From W3P20-009 sp963639155 (lineage in GTDB: Bacteria; Bacteroidota; Bacteroidia; Bacteroidales; Marinilabiliaceae): a stretch of DNA of 64,000 bases. The position numbers and the translations under genes were made by a program. The stretch is taken from contig CAVHUG010000012.1 in assembly GCA_963639155.1 (NCBI GenBank), forward strand, positions 8,559 through 72,558. The letters run 5' to 3'. This document shows, in pieces, positions 54,557 through 63,901 of the stretch (position 1 is the first letter of the stretch; every line of letters begins with the position of its first letter). Under the pieces are notes generated by a model. It saw only the letters and a list, made by a program, of their open reading frames with translations. It had not been told where the DNA came from and did no database searches.

Positions 54557-55203
54557 GAGTAACGAACGAAGAGATAGACCTCCTGCCACTAAGCCAGTAC
54601 GATGGCGAGATTGCGCTCATCGACAGAGTGGAGGACATAGCACCCGCCATCGAGGAGATGGGACGTTGCCCGATATTGGGGTTCGACACCGAGACGCGCC
54701 CGGCCTTCACGCGCGGCTGCAACTATAAAGTGGCGTTGCTGCAATTGTCGGGCGACAAGAAGACGTGGCTCTTCCGCCTCTGCAAGACAGGCTTGACGCC
54801 CGAGCTCGCGCATTTCCTGGAGCGCACAGACATTGTCAAATCGGGACTGGCGATACGCGACGACCTGCGCGGCCTGTGCCGCCTGACGCGCTTCACTCCC
54901 GGCGGCTTCGTAGACTTGCAGACCATAGCGCAGTCGAAAGGCGTTGAGGACATGAGCCTCAAGAAGATGGCCGCCCACGTGCTTGGCGTGAGGGTGTCGA
55001 AGAGGCAGCGGCTGACGAACTGGGAGGGCGAGACGCTGACCCCCGGGCAGCTGACCTACGCGTCGACCGACTCGTGGATCTCCCTGCTGCTGTATAAAGC
55101 ATTGGAGGCGGGCGTGACGGAGAGCCCCGCGGTCACAGAGGCCCGCAAACAGATTGCCGAGAGGCAGAAAGACACACAACAAAACGCAGAAAAGACAGAA
55201 TAA
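54553..55203 (+). CDS. 3'-5' exonuclease, RNase D/DnaQ-like
   Basis: A 216-residue DEDD-superfamily exonuclease. Exo I is LGFDTETRP (Asp45, Glu47), Exo II includes IVKSGLAIRDDLRGL, and Exo III is YASTDSWISLLLY, the YxxxD of the DEDDy type. It has only the catalytic domain and no HRDC domains, so it is shorter than RNase D. It probably trims RNA or DNA 3' ends using two metal ions. The gene lies between DUF5063 and an rRNA methyltransferase, a conserved Bacteroidetes arrangement. Confidence 0.9.
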   Translation: MRVTNEEIDLLPLSQYDGEIALIDRVEDIAPAIEEMGRCPILGFDTETRPAFTRGCNYKVALLQLSGDKKTWLFRLCKTGLTPELAHFLERTDIVKSGLAIRDDLRGLCRLTRFTPGGFVDLQTIAQSKGVEDMSLKKMAAHVLGVRVSKRQRLTNWEGETLTPGQLTYASTDSWISLLLYKALEAGVTESPAVTEARKQIAERQKDTQQNAEKTE

Positions 55204-55208
55204 TCAAG

Positions 55209-56381
55209 ATGATAACTCTCAAACAAGGCAAAGAGCAGAGCCTCTTGCGCTTCCACCCATGGGTATTCTCGGGCGCCATAGCCCGTATGGACCCGGCCGA
55301 GGAGGGTGATATAGTAGATATTGTATCGTCGCACGGCGATTTTTTGGCACGCGGTCATTACCAGATAGGCTCGATAGCCGTCCGCATCTTGACATTTGAC
55401 AAGGGAGAGGCGATAGACAAGGATTTTTACACACGCAGGATCAGGCAGGCGTATGAGCTGCGTCGCGACGCGGGACTTGTCGGCAACCCTGACACCACGG
55501 CCTACCGCCTGGTCTTTGGCGAGGGCGACTGCCTGCCGGGCCTCGTCGTCGACGTATATGACACGACAGCCGTCGTCCAGATGCACTCTGTCGGCATGTG
55601 GTGCGACCGCGCCCTTATTGAGGAATCGTTGCGCGACGTCATGGGAGAGAACTTGACAGCCATATATAACAAGAGCGAGGGGACGCTGCCGTTCAAGGCG
55701 GGACTGAACCCCATCAACAGCTACGTGTGGGGCCATGCGGACAAGAAAGAGGCAAAGGAGAACGGCATGTTCTTCACCCCCGACTGGGAGAAAGGGCAGA
55801 AGACGGGCTTCTTCGTAGACCAGCGCGAGAACCGCGCCCTCTTGGAGCGGTACAGCCGCGGCAAGAGAGTGTGCAACATGTTCTGCTACACTGGCGGCTT
55901 CTCACTCTTCGCATTGCGTGGCGGAGCTGAGCTCGTGCACTCTGTCGACAGTTCGGAGCGCGCCATAGAGCTGACCCGCCAGAACGTGGAGCGCAACTTC
56001 GGAGCAGAACCACGCCATGAGGCATTCGCAGAAGACGCTTTCCACTATATGGAGCATGCCACACAGAAATACGACCTCATGGTTCTTGACCCACCAGCCT
56101 TCGCCAAGCACGTCAGCGTGCTTCGCAACGCGCTGAAAGGCTATCGCAGGTTGAACGCCAAGGCGATGGAGATTATCGAGCCTGGCGGCATTTTATTCAC
56201 ATTCTCATGCTCGCAAGTTGTGAGCAAAGAGGAGTTCCGCACGATGGTCTTCACGGCAGCCACGATGGCGCACCGCAGGGTGGCAATACTCCACCAGCTC
56301 ACGCAGCCAGCCGACCACCCTATCAACATCTACCACCCTGAAGGCGAATACCTTAAAGGTCTGGTGCTAAAAGTATATTAG
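55209..56381 (+). CDS. RlmI-like class I rRNA methyltransferase with PUA domain
   Basis: A 390-residue cytoplasmic enzyme. A PUA domain occupies about 1-80 (LLRFHPWVFSGAI, GDFLARGHYQ). A central EEHEE-type linker domain precedes the Rossmann methyltransferase domain (about 180-390), with NMFCYTGGFSLFALRGGA as the S-adenosylmethionine motif and LDPPAFAK as motif IV. This is the order of RlmI (YccW), which makes m5C1962 in 23S rRNA, and of related YwbD/RlmK-type proteins. The exact target base is inferred. It starts 5 bases after the exonuclease stop. Confidence 0.92.
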   Translation: MITLKQGKEQSLLRFHPWVFSGAIARMDPAEEGDIVDIVSSHGDFLARGHYQIGSIAVRILTFDKGEAIDKDFYTRRIRQAYELRRDAGLVGNPDTTAYRLVFGEGDCLPGLVVDVYDTTAVVQMHSVGMWCDRALIEESLRDVMGENLTAIYNKSEGTLPFKAGLNPINSYVWGHADKKEAKENGMFFTPDWEKGQKTGFFVDQRENRALLERYSRGKRVCNMFCYTGGFSLFALRGGAELVHSVDSSERAIELTRQNVERNFGAEPRHEAFAEDAFHYMEHATQKYDLMVLDPPAFAKHVSVLRNALKGYRRLNAKAMEIIEPGGILFTFSCSQVVSKEEFRTMVFTAATMAHRRVAILHQLTQPADHPINIYHPEGEYLKGLVLKVY

Positions 56382-56385
56382 GAGA

Positions 56386-57825
56386 ATGACATTCTACGAC
56401 CTCGACTTTACCGACGAGCTGCTGGACAGCTTGGACGCCATGCGTTTCAGCCAGCCGACCCCGATACAAGAGCAGGCGATCCCCGTAATCATGGAGGGTC
56501 GCGACCTCATTGCCTGCGCTCAGACAGGCACAGGCAAGACGGCTGCCTACCTGCTGCCGATAATTGACGACATCGTCCGCAATCCCAACGACGGCGTCGA
56601 CACGATAATCCTCGTCCCGACCCGCGAGCTTGCCATCCAGATAGACCAACAGATGAGCGGCTTCGGCTACTTCGTAAGTGTCACCTCGACGGCCATATAT
56701 GGCGGAAGCGACAGTGGCGAGTGGAGCCGTCAGCGCACGGCGCTGAGCGAAGGGGCTGACATCATCATAGCTACGCCAGGGCGCATGCTCCAGCACATCA
56801 GCATGGGTTATGTCGACTTCAGCAAGGTGCGCCACCTTGTGCTTGACGAGGCAGACCGCATGCTTGACATGGGTTTTTATGACGACATCATGCAGATTGT
56901 CAAACTGCTGCCCGTCGAGACACGGCAGACGTTGATGTTCTCTGCGACGATGCCCCCCAAGATTCGCGACCTTGCCAAGACGATACTTCGCGAGCCAGCG
57001 GAGATCTCCATAGCCATAGCCAAGCCGGCTGAGGGAATCCGCCAAGCCGCCTATCCCGTCTACGAGACGCAGAAAGGCGCGCTGGTCGTCGACATCCTGC
57101 AAGCGCATAAGGGGATGAGCATCATCATCTTCGGCTCTCGCAAGCAGAGCGTCAAGGAGCTTGGCCATACACTCAAGCGCAGAGGTTTCAGCGCGGGCGT
57201 CATACATTCCGACCTTGAGCAGACGGAGCGCGAAGAGGTGTTGCGCCAATTTCGCAACCGCAACATAGAGGTTTTAGTGGCGACCGACATCATAGCCCGC
57301 GGCATAGACATCCCGGACGTTGACGTCGTCATCAACTTCGACGTGCCGCGCGACGCGGAGGACTACGTGCACCGCATCGGTCGCACGGCGCGCGCTCAGA
57401 GCAAGGGCGAGGCCTTCACCCTCATCGTGCCAGACGAGATGTACTCTTTCGGGCGCATAGAGAAACTGATTGAGCAGAACGTGGAGAAACTACCACTGCC
57501 CGAGGGACTTGGCGAGCAGCCTAAATATGACCCCAATACTCGCATCCGCGGTGGCGGACATGGAGCCCAAGGCTGGAACCGCAAGGGAGGCAACGCAGGT
57601 AACAGAAGTGGCGGAAACCGCCCTGGCAACGGCAGTGGGCAGCGCAGTGGAAACCGCGGTCCACGCAGACCACGCCCACAAGGTGAGGGCGACACCGCGG
57701 CACGCCAGCAACGCCCACAAGGTGAGGGGCAGCAGAAGCGGCACAGCCACCATAACGGCGGTCATCGTCGCGGTCCGCGCCCCGAGGGCGGTCAGCCTTC
57801 GGCACCCACGGGAGGCAACGAATAG
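56386..57825 (+). CDS. DEAD-box RNA helicase with Arg/Gly-rich tail (RhlE-like)
   Basis: A 479-residue ATP-dependent RNA helicase. Q motif FSQPTPIQEQAIP, motif I AQTGTGKT (45-52), PTRELAIQ, DEAD in LVLDEADRMLD, SAT in FSATMPP, and VI in HRIGRTARA. The core ends near residue 375, followed by about 100 residues rich in Gly, Arg, Asn, Gln and Pro with repeated GNR and RPQGEG units. The DNA of this tail has an 18-base direct repeat (57672 and 57711). RhlE-type enzymes act in ribosome assembly and RNA decay; the basic tail binds RNA. The gene closes the plus-strand RNA-metabolism operon and is followed by a terminator. Confidence 0.93.
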   Translation: MTFYDLDFTDELLDSLDAMRFSQPTPIQEQAIPVIMEGRDLIACAQTGTGKTAAYLLPIIDDIVRNPNDGVDTIILVPTRELAIQIDQQMSGFGYFVSVTSTAIYGGSDSGEWSRQRTALSEGADIIIATPGRMLQHISMGYVDFSKVRHLVLDEADRMLDMGFYDDIMQIVKLLPVETRQTLMFSATMPPKIRDLAKTILREPAEISIAIAKPAEGIRQAAYPVYETQKGALVVDILQAHKGMSIIIFGSRKQSVKELGHTLKRRGFSAGVIHSDLEQTEREEVLRQFRNRNIEVLVATDIIARGIDIPDVDVVINFDVPRDAEDYVHRIGRTARAQSKGEAFTLIVPDEMYSFGRIEKLIEQNVEKLPLPEGLGEQPKYDPNTRIRGGGHGAQGWNRKGGNAGNRSGGNRPGNGSGQRSGNRGPRRPRPQGEGDTAARQQRPQGEGQQKRHSHHNGGHRRGPRPEGGQPSAPTGGNE

Positions 57826-57851
57826 AGACAATTTACTCCTTTAGATAGATG

Positions 57852-57889
57852 CAGCTGGCTGGTCATTACACGACTGGCCGGCTGTTTTT
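57852..57889 (+). terminator. Rho-independent terminator after the DEAD-box helicase gene
   Basis: CAGCTGGCTGGTC pairs with GACTGGCCGGCTG (13 pairs, three G-U) around a 7-base loop, then TTTTT. Confidence 0.8.
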
Positions 57890-57896
57890 ATGTCCC

Positions 57897-60812
57897 TTAA
57901 TTGAAGGAGACGCTGAAGAGGAGTGAGGAGGAGATGGTGGAGGATGAGGGAATGTAGGATGTGCGGATGCCGAAATTTACGGGGTAAGGAAGGAGGAAGA
58001 GCCGCGTCTCGGCCCAGAGTTCGGCGGAAGCAGTCCAGCGGTCGGCAGTGGCGTAGGCGGAAAGACCGTTCCAGAGGCGGTCGACACCGTAGTCACCGAT
58101 GAGACGCAGGTTCACACGCTTGAGGTATGCTACGGGACCTATCTGCCAATCGGGATTGAAGAGGGGGAGGTGGTAGGCGGCGCGGAAGAGAGCCGAGGCG
58201 AGCGCACTGCGGCGCGTGAGACCATAGGGGGCAGAGATGCGGTCGGCGACCATGCGTTGATAGGAGTAGCCGCCAGTTTGTGAGGAGACTACACTGCCGG
58301 GGAAGTGGCGTTGGGCAGCTATGGAGAGGGAGAACTGATGGTGTGGGGCGAAGCCGGGGAAGTAGGTCCGGAGATTGGCGTAGATGAGGCATCCGTAGTC
58401 ATTCTCGTAGGGAGCGGCATCGAAAATGACGTTGAGGGCGGCACCCGCGCGACAGCCCACGTCGCGCTCGGCGGCACGACGGAGGAGGTGGGCGGAGAGG
58501 GAGTAGGTGGTGCAGAAATATCGGTTGTCGGGCGTGCGGCTATCATAAACGATAGGGTCACCGCCATCGGTCGGCACTTTGACGATATGGCGGTCGACAC
58601 CTGTGGTCTTCTGACGTCGGAAAGCGACACTCGGTGTTATGGCTCGCAGCCATTGGCCGCCATTGCGCATAAGCGGGAGCGATGTGGAGACGGTGAAGTC
58701 GGAATTGTGGGCACGATCATCGACGGTTACCGTGGCGATGTACTCCCCTACCCCATCGGGCTTTCCGACCTCCTTGACCTTGTAGGTCTGCACGTAGAGA
58801 TAATCAGTATGTCCCCAATGCCCAGAGAAAGAGAAACGGGGCCAGAGCCAATCCCACGTGGCGGAGGCGAAAACGATCTCATCATCATCTCCTCCGAAAT
58901 TAACACCAGCCTGAAACCATGTGGTGCCGTGTGTGTTTTGGCTTGAGACGCTGAGACCTGGGGAGATTGTGGCATTATTGGCATCGACAACGACGGGTCC
59001 CCAGCTATGGACATTGGGGAGAAGATTTACGCTCATGGGCCCTATACGACGGAATCCGTCGGCAGACATCGTGTCGGGAGGCAGGGAGACGGGGAGATAA
59101 GAGGCACGGAAGCAAAGGGAATCCTCCAAAGCTCCTATAACGGGGGCATAGCCTGTTGAGCTATAAGAGCTTACGGCAATATGACTATCATCAACAGGAT
59201 AGGGGGCGCGGACACCGTGGCGTGACGTAAAACGACGGGATACGACACCATCGGCGAGGCGAAGAGAATATACGTCAGAATAGCCGCAAGAATCCATGGA
59301 GAAAAAGAGGTGGCCAGCAGGGGCAGCCGCCAAATCGCGGATGTTGCGGAAAGCAGGAGGCAGAAGCCACACGGCAAGTGGCGACTCAGTCGAGACCATC
59401 ATGACACCTTTGCCCTTGGGACATACGACGATGGCGGCGAGAGCATTGGGCGCGAGCCATGTGACCTCGGGCATCTGCCATCCGACAGGGAGCGTGAGGA
59501 GAGAACGTAGGGGGGCGCCGTCACGGTTGAGGAGCGTCAGAGAGTGGGAGAGATTGGGAGCGGAAAGGACAGCGGCTAAAAGCCCCCCATCGGGAGAAAA
59601 AGCGGGAGAGTGATAGTTTTCACCAGACGTCAGGCGACGCGACTTGCCCGAAGAGAGAGACGCCATCATGAGACAATTCTCGGAGGCATTGGCCCATCGG
59701 CAATGCTGCCTGCGCTCACTCCAGACGATCGTGTCGCCATGAATGGTGAAAAGCTCCTCGTTGCGGAGATATGGGACAATACGCCTAAGCTCATTGCCGA
59801 CGGAGTCGCGGACGGAGAAATGAGGAAGGTCGGAAGGCGATTCAGAACTTGCCACCCATCCACCTTGAAAAGGGCGGACGAAGAGGAACTCCTCATAGTC
59901 GCTGCTTGACGACCATAGTGGCGTGGAGGGAGCGTCGTGGCGAGCGGAGATCTCAGCATTCCATTGCGCCCTGGCATTGGACATGGCCCATCGGTAGAGA
60001 GCCATGGGGCGGAAGCCCGTCTGCTTACGAAGCGAGCGGGGAAAAGGGACGAAAGTAAAGGGGAGTCGGCCTGCACGGTCGAGCGCAACGCCCCAAACGG
60101 CATTGGAGACGGAGTCGGAGACCTGCGAGACGAGGTGGTAGCCGAGATGATAGTAGTCTGGCACACGTCGGGCGTAAGATCCGAAATAGGCTTGCGAATA
60201 GGATGGCCTTCGTCCGTCAGTCACGAGAGCGCGGGTTTGCTGGAGGAAGAGAGCATTTCGACCTCTGCCGCCAGAGGTATATTGCGTCTCGGCCCATACG
60301 GCATCGCCTTCTAAAGCCCATTTGGGGACGAAGAGACCAGCAATAAGCCCAACGGACTGCTGCCCGAAGAGGGCATAGAGGGCGCGAGAGAAGCCAGATA
60401 TGGTGGTCTGCGTCTGGAGGACGTGGCGATATTCGTGGGTGAGGAGGTGCGAAACCCAGGGGACGCAGTCGTCTGCCCCAGTATCGTAGGCAAAGGCTTC
60501 GAGACGCTTGGGCGCCCAGGAGACGAGTCCGTTGGAATATGCGGCTGCGGAATGGACTACGACATCGACGTGACGGCGGCGGAGAGTTGTGGGGAAGTCG
60601 GCATAGAGGAGTGGCGCAACGGAATCGAGATTAGCGTCGATAAGGGTTGCCCATTGGAGCGCGGCTGTATCGGCATCGATTGACCATAGATGGCGGTTGA
60701 GCCTTGACCAATGGAGGGATAAGGGGTCGGCGCCTGTGGAATAGAACTGTGCATTGGCGAGCGCAGACGCTAAGAAAGCTATGAGGAGCGCGAGGAAGCG
60801 GTAAGCGCGCAT
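57897..60812 (-). CDS. Outer-membrane protein: HEYRH metalloprotease, PD40 propeller, C-terminal barrel
   Basis: A 971-residue exported protein. The frame runs back to 61208, but the ATG at 60812 starts a signal peptide (LALLIAFLASALANAQ) and the upstream part overlaps the next gene. A gluzincin-like zinc site is clear: HEYRH at 126-130 (bases 60423-60437) with the probable third ligand Glu168 in WALEGDAVWAE. Residues about 275-600 look like a PD40/TolB-type propeller (SPAFSPDGGLLAAVL, DLAAAPAGHLFFSMD). The last 330 residues are amphipathic strands (LWAETRLFLLPYPVNFG, LLFSVSFN) ending in FN as outer-membrane barrels do. The likely role is a membrane-anchored protease of unknown substrate. Confidence 0.72.
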   Translation of the reverse strand: MRAYRFLALLIAFLASALANAQFYSTGADPLSLHWSRLNRHLWSIDADTAALQWATLIDANLDSVAPLLYADFPTTLRRRHVDVVVHSAAAYSNGLVSWAPKRLEAFAYDTGADDCVPWVSHLLTHEYRHVLQTQTTISGFSRALYALFGQQSVGLIAGLFVPKWALEGDAVWAETQYTSGGRGRNALFLQQTRALVTDGRRPSYSQAYFGSYARRVPDYYHLGYHLVSQVSDSVSNAVWGVALDRAGRLPFTFVPFPRSLRKQTGFRPMALYRWAMSNARAQWNAEISARHDAPSTPLWSSSSDYEEFLFVRPFQGGWVASSESPSDLPHFSVRDSVGNELRRIVPYLRNEELFTIHGDTIVWSERRQHCRWANASENCLMMASLSSGKSRRLTSGENYHSPAFSPDGGLLAAVLSAPNLSHSLTLLNRDGAPLRSLLTLPVGWQMPEVTWLAPNALAAIVVCPKGKGVMMVSTESPLAVWLLPPAFRNIRDLAAAPAGHLFFSMDSCGYSDVYSLRLADGVVSRRFTSRHGVRAPYPVDDSHIAVSSYSSTGYAPVIGALEDSLCFRASYLPVSLPPDTMSADGFRRIGPMSVNLLPNVHSWGPVVVDANNATISPGLSVSSQNTHGTTWFQAGVNFGGDDDEIVFASATWDWLWPRFSFSGHWGHTDYLYVQTYKVKEVGKPDGVGEYIATVTVDDRAHNSDFTVSTSLPLMRNGGQWLRAITPSVAFRRQKTTGVDRHIVKVPTDGGDPIVYDSRTPDNRYFCTTYSLSAHLLRRAAERDVGCRAGAALNVIFDAAPYENDYGCLIYANLRTYFPGFAPHHQFSLSIAAQRHFPGSVVSSQTGGYSYQRMVADRISAPYGLTRRSALASALFRAAYHLPLFNPDWQIGPVAYLKRVNLRLIGDYGVDRLWNGLSAYATADRWTASAELWAETRLFLLPYPVNFGIRTSYIPSSSTISSSLLFSVSFN

Positions 60813-60838
60813 GGGAGTGGGGAGTTGACTATCGTGGA

Positions 60839-61270
60839 TCAGGCTGCGTTGCGTGTAGCGTTCTGGATGAGAACCCAGTAGATATAGCACCAGAGAATGC
60901 ACCAGAGAATGTAGGTGACAGACCCGACGACGCCAAAAATCATGACCATGAGACCGACGAAGCCCAGTTGGGCAGCGGCATAGACATGGAATCCGACACG
61001 TTTGCCGAGAAGGATGATGACGAGAGCGACAATCTCGAGGACATTGAAGAAGGCGTAGAAATTGCCAATCTTGCTGAGTTCGAAGATACTGCCTACGACA
61101 TCCTCGCCCTGCGCCAAACCTTGGGCGGCGACGATCTGCTCGACCTCGGCATGGGAAATCGTCTGGATGTAGTTGAGGCACAGACCATAGAAAATGCCTA
61201 TGACGCATCCGACGATGCTGAAGATGGCGACGATGTTGAGAGGGAGACGAGGGTTGGAAGAAGAAGGCAT
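60839..61270 (-). CDS. Small four-helix membrane protein
   Basis: A 143-residue inner-membrane protein with four hydrophobic segments (about 12-33, 66-88, 92-112, 114-135). Between the first two is a short loop, AAQGLAQGEDVVGS. I do not recognise a family. It is followed 26 bases later by the HEYRH protease gene, so the two are probably co-transcribed. A degenerate -7 box (TATCTTTA) lies just upstream. The previous gene on this strand ends in a terminator. Confidence 0.65.
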   Translation of the reverse strand: MPSSSNPRLPLNIVAIFSIVGCVIGIFYGLCLNYIQTISHAEVEQIVAAQGLAQGEDVVGSIFELSKIGNFYAFFNVLEIVALVIILLGKRVGFHVYAAAQLGFVGLMVMIFGVVGSVTYILWCILWCYIYWVLIQNATRNAA

Positions 61271-61324
61271 TGTGTATCTTTATTGTTTAGGTAAAGATAC
61301 GAAAAAATGGGGAGAAAAGGGAGG

Positions 61325-61357
61325 AAAAGCGCCCGAGAGTTGGGGACTCTCGGGCGC
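61325..61357 (-). terminator. Rho-independent terminator of the leucine-rich repeat gene
   Basis: GCGCCCGAGAGT/ACTCTCGGGCGC, a 12-bp perfect stem with a 5-base loop, followed on the minus strand by TTTTCC. Confidence 0.85.
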
Positions 61358-61378
61358 ATTAGTATGGGTAAGAATATG

Positions 61379-63769
61379 TTACTTGATGGAGACTATGGAC
61401 GATTTGCCATCTTGGAGCTTGACGGCGATGCCCTTGTGAGAGGATGGGGAGACGGGGCGACCGCCGAGGTCGTAGTAACGGGAAGTGGAGTGGGAGATGA
61501 CGTTAGAGTTGATGGACGTTGGTTTGTAGGACGAGTTGAAGTAGTAACGGAGATTCTCCGTCTCGCTGTCGCCGATCCAAGTGGTGTTGGGGTCGTAGAT
61601 GAGGGTTGCCTGGTCGCGTGGGAAGACGTCGGTTCCTGCCGCGGTCTTGTCGTCGGAGCCGCCGAGATAGATGACGTGCTTGTCGTCGGACGTGCCGTTG
61701 GAGAGAATCTCGACCGTCTCTAAGAGGTAGCAGCTTCCGAACGCCCCTTCTTCTAAGGAAGTGAGACTTGCAGGAAGGGTTATGGAGGTGAGGGAGCTGC
61801 AATAGTAGAAAGCATACATGCCTATCGACGTGAGACCAGAGGGGAGGGTGACAGAGGAGAGGGTGGAGCAGCCACAGAAAGCAAATTCCCCGATAGAAGT
61901 TACGACAGAGGGAATTTCAACGCTTTTCAGTTTTGAAAACACCAAAAACGCCTCATCAGGTATGGAGCTGACTGCATAGTCGTCCGCGAAGAGGACATGT
62001 TCGGTGGTTGAGGAAAAATCTTTTATGGCGTTCCAGTCGACCTCGTTGCCAAAGAGCGTGAGGGTGTTGGAGGTTGATTCGTAGGACCAACCGGTGCCAC
62101 CTAAGAGCTTAAACTCGTTGAAGTAGTAACGGAGGTTTTGGGTGTCGTCTTCACCGATCCATGTCTTGTTTGGGTCGTAGACGAGGGTTGCCTGGTTTTG
62201 TGGGAAGACGTATTGTCCACCTGTTGAAGTCTTATCCCCGCCGCTACCGAGATAGATAAAGTGCTTGTCGTCAGATGTGCCGTTGGAGAGGATCTCCACC
62301 TTATTGAGGGTGCTGCAGTCACAAAAAGCATAATTGCCAATCGACGTGAGGCTTGCAGGGAGGGTGACAGAGGTAAGGGAGGTGCAGCCATTGAAAGCGC
62401 CCTCGCGTATCGACGTGAGACCAGAGGGGAGGGTGACGGAGGTAAGGGAGGTGCAACCATAGAAAGCAAAATTCCCGATAGAGGTTACGACATTGGGAAT
62501 GCCAATGCTTGTCAGTTTTGAAAACCAATTAAACGCATCTTCCGGTATTAAGCTGACGGTGTAGTCGGGAGCGAAGATGACATGCTCGGTGGTTGAGGAG
62601 AAATCTTTTATGGCTGTCCAGTCGACCTCGTTGCCAAAGAGCGTGAGGGTGTTGGAGGTTGATTCGTAGGACCAACCGGTGCCACCTAAGAGCTTAAACT
62701 CGTTGAAGTAGTAACGGAGGTTTTGGGTGTCGTCTTCACCGATCCATGTCTTGTTCGGGTCGTAGACGAGGGTTGCCTGGTTTTGTGGGAAGACGGAAGC
62801 TCCATTTGCGGTCTTGTTGTCGGAGCCATCGAGATAGATAAAGTGCTTATTGTCTGACGTTCCGTTGGAGAGCATCTCCACAGTATTAAGGGAGGAGCAG
62901 CCAAGGAACGCCTCATGACCTATTGACGTGAGGCTGGCGGGGAGGGTTATGGAGGTGAGAGAGCTGCAATCATTGAAAGCGCCATTGCTTATCGACGTGA
63001 GACCCTCGGGGAGGGTGACAGAGGAGAGGGTGGTGCAGCCAGAGAAAGTATACCTTCCTATCGACGTGAGACTGGAGGGGAGGGTGATGGAGGTAAGGGA
63101 GATGCAGTCGTAGAACGCATTATCGCCCATAGACGTGACACCCTCGGGGATGGTGATGGAGGTAAAGGAGGTGCAATTTTCAAAGGCATCCGTGCCTATC
63201 GACGTGAGACCCTCGGGGAGGGTGACAGAGGTAAGGGAGGTACAGCCCCAGAACGCATACCCGCCTATCGACGTGAGACTGGAGGGGAGGGCGATGGAGG
63301 TAAGGGTGCTGCAGTCACAAAAAGCCCAATTGCCAATCGACGTGAGGCTTGCAGGGAGGGCGATGGAGGTAAGGGTGGTGCAACCATTGAAAGCGCCCTC
63401 GCTTATCGACGTGAGACCCTCGGGGAGGGTGACGGAGGTAAGGGATCGACAACCGAGGAAAGCAAAATTTCCGATAGAAGTTACCACAGAGGGAATTTCA
63501 ATGCTTGTCAGTTTTGAAAACCCATAAAACGCATCTTCCGGTATTAAGCTGACGGTGTAGTCGGGAGCGAAGAGGACTTGCTCGGTGGCATACTTGAAAT
63601 CTTTTATGGATGTCCAATCGACATTGCTGCCGCTGAGCGTGAGGGTTTTTGAGGTTGAGTCGTAGGACCAGCCGGTGCCTGAGTCCTGGGCGGAGAGCGT
63701 GGTTGAGGCAGAAAAGATGGTGATGAGTAAAACGACTAAATGGCGAATGAATGTTGACGACATTGGCAT
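61379..63769 (-). CDS. BspA-like leucine-rich repeat surface protein (LRR_5)
   Basis: A 796-residue exported protein with a signal peptide (LVVLLITIFSASTTLSAQ). It has three modules, each opening with G-T-G-W-S-Y-[ED]-S-T-S and VDW...IKDF, then LRR_5 repeats of 23 residues of the form L-T-S-I-x-L-P-x-S-L-T-S-I-G-x-x-A-F-x-x-C. Module 1 has about eleven repeats, modules 2 and 3 three or four. The C-terminus (YYDLGGRPVSPSSHKG) resembles the sorting-tail-like ends found on such proteins. BspA-type proteins adhere to host or bacterial surfaces. The repeats are near-identical at DNA level, so copy-number change is likely. Start is the first Met; the third residue is an alternative. Confidence 0.88.
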   Translation of the reverse strand: MPMSSTFIRHLVVLLITIFSASTTLSAQDSGTGWSYDSTSKTLTLSGSNVDWTSIKDFKYATEQVLFAPDYTVSLIPEDAFYGFSKLTSIEIPSVVTSIGNFAFLGCRSLTSVTLPEGLTSISEGAFNGCTTLTSIALPASLTSIGNWAFCDCSTLTSIALPSSLTSIGGYAFWGCTSLTSVTLPEGLTSIGTDAFENCTSFTSITIPEGVTSMGDNAFYDCISLTSITLPSSLTSIGRYTFSGCTTLSSVTLPEGLTSISNGAFNDCSSLTSITLPASLTSIGHEAFLGCSSLNTVEMLSNGTSDNKHFIYLDGSDNKTANGASVFPQNQATLVYDPNKTWIGEDDTQNLRYYFNEFKLLGGTGWSYESTSNTLTLFGNEVDWTAIKDFSSTTEHVIFAPDYTVSLIPEDAFNWFSKLTSIGIPNVVTSIGNFAFYGCTSLTSVTLPSGLTSIREGAFNGCTSLTSVTLPASLTSIGNYAFCDCSTLNKVEILSNGTSDDKHFIYLGSGGDKTSTGGQYVFPQNQATLVYDPNKTWIGEDDTQNLRYYFNEFKLLGGTGWSYESTSNTLTLFGNEVDWNAIKDFSSTTEHVLFADDYAVSSIPDEAFLVFSKLKSVEIPSVVTSIGEFAFCGCSTLSSVTLPSGLTSIGMYAFYYCSSLTSITLPASLTSLEEGAFGSCYLLETVEILSNGTSDDKHVIYLGGSDDKTAAGTDVFPRDQATLIYDPNTTWIGDSETENLRYYFNSSYKPTSINSNVISHSTSRYYDLGGRPVSPSSHKGIAVKLQDGKSSIVSIK
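62020..62810 (-). repeat. 585-base module repeat inside the leucine-rich repeat gene
   Basis: A segment of about 200 bases (from near 62010 to 62215) recurs almost unchanged at a spacing of 585 bases (62595-62800), in frame (195 codons). It encodes the linker between LRR blocks (WIGEDDTQNLRYYFNEFKLL). Confidence 0.8.
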
Positions 63770-63872
63770 AGTGGCAGTTTATGGTGAGTTTTTTTGTGGC
63801 ACGAGAAAAGACCGCGTTTCGCATGCTCGCGTTGAAGAGACGCCAAGCAGTGGAGCTGTCTTATTTTTATAA

Positions 63873-63901
63873 CAAACGTAAAAAAAAATCACACAAAGCA
63901 A
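63873..63901 (-). promoter_or_regulatory. Promoter of the leucine-rich repeat gene
   Basis: On the minus strand TTG (63901-63899), 18 bases, TACGTTTG (63880-63873), about 104 bases before the start. The remaining 63902-64000 end of the window is AT-rich with a run of seven G; I see no gene in it. Confidence 0.5.

Noticed and set aside
60813..61208. 132-codon upstream extension of the HEYRH protein frame
   Set aside because: It overlaps the small membrane protein gene on the same strand in another frame and precedes a clear signal peptide.
61800..63500. Regularly spaced near-identical repeats that could suggest a CRISPR array
   Set aside because: Unit spacing is 69 bases and stays in frame, encoding 23-residue leucine-rich repeats; spacers are not unique.
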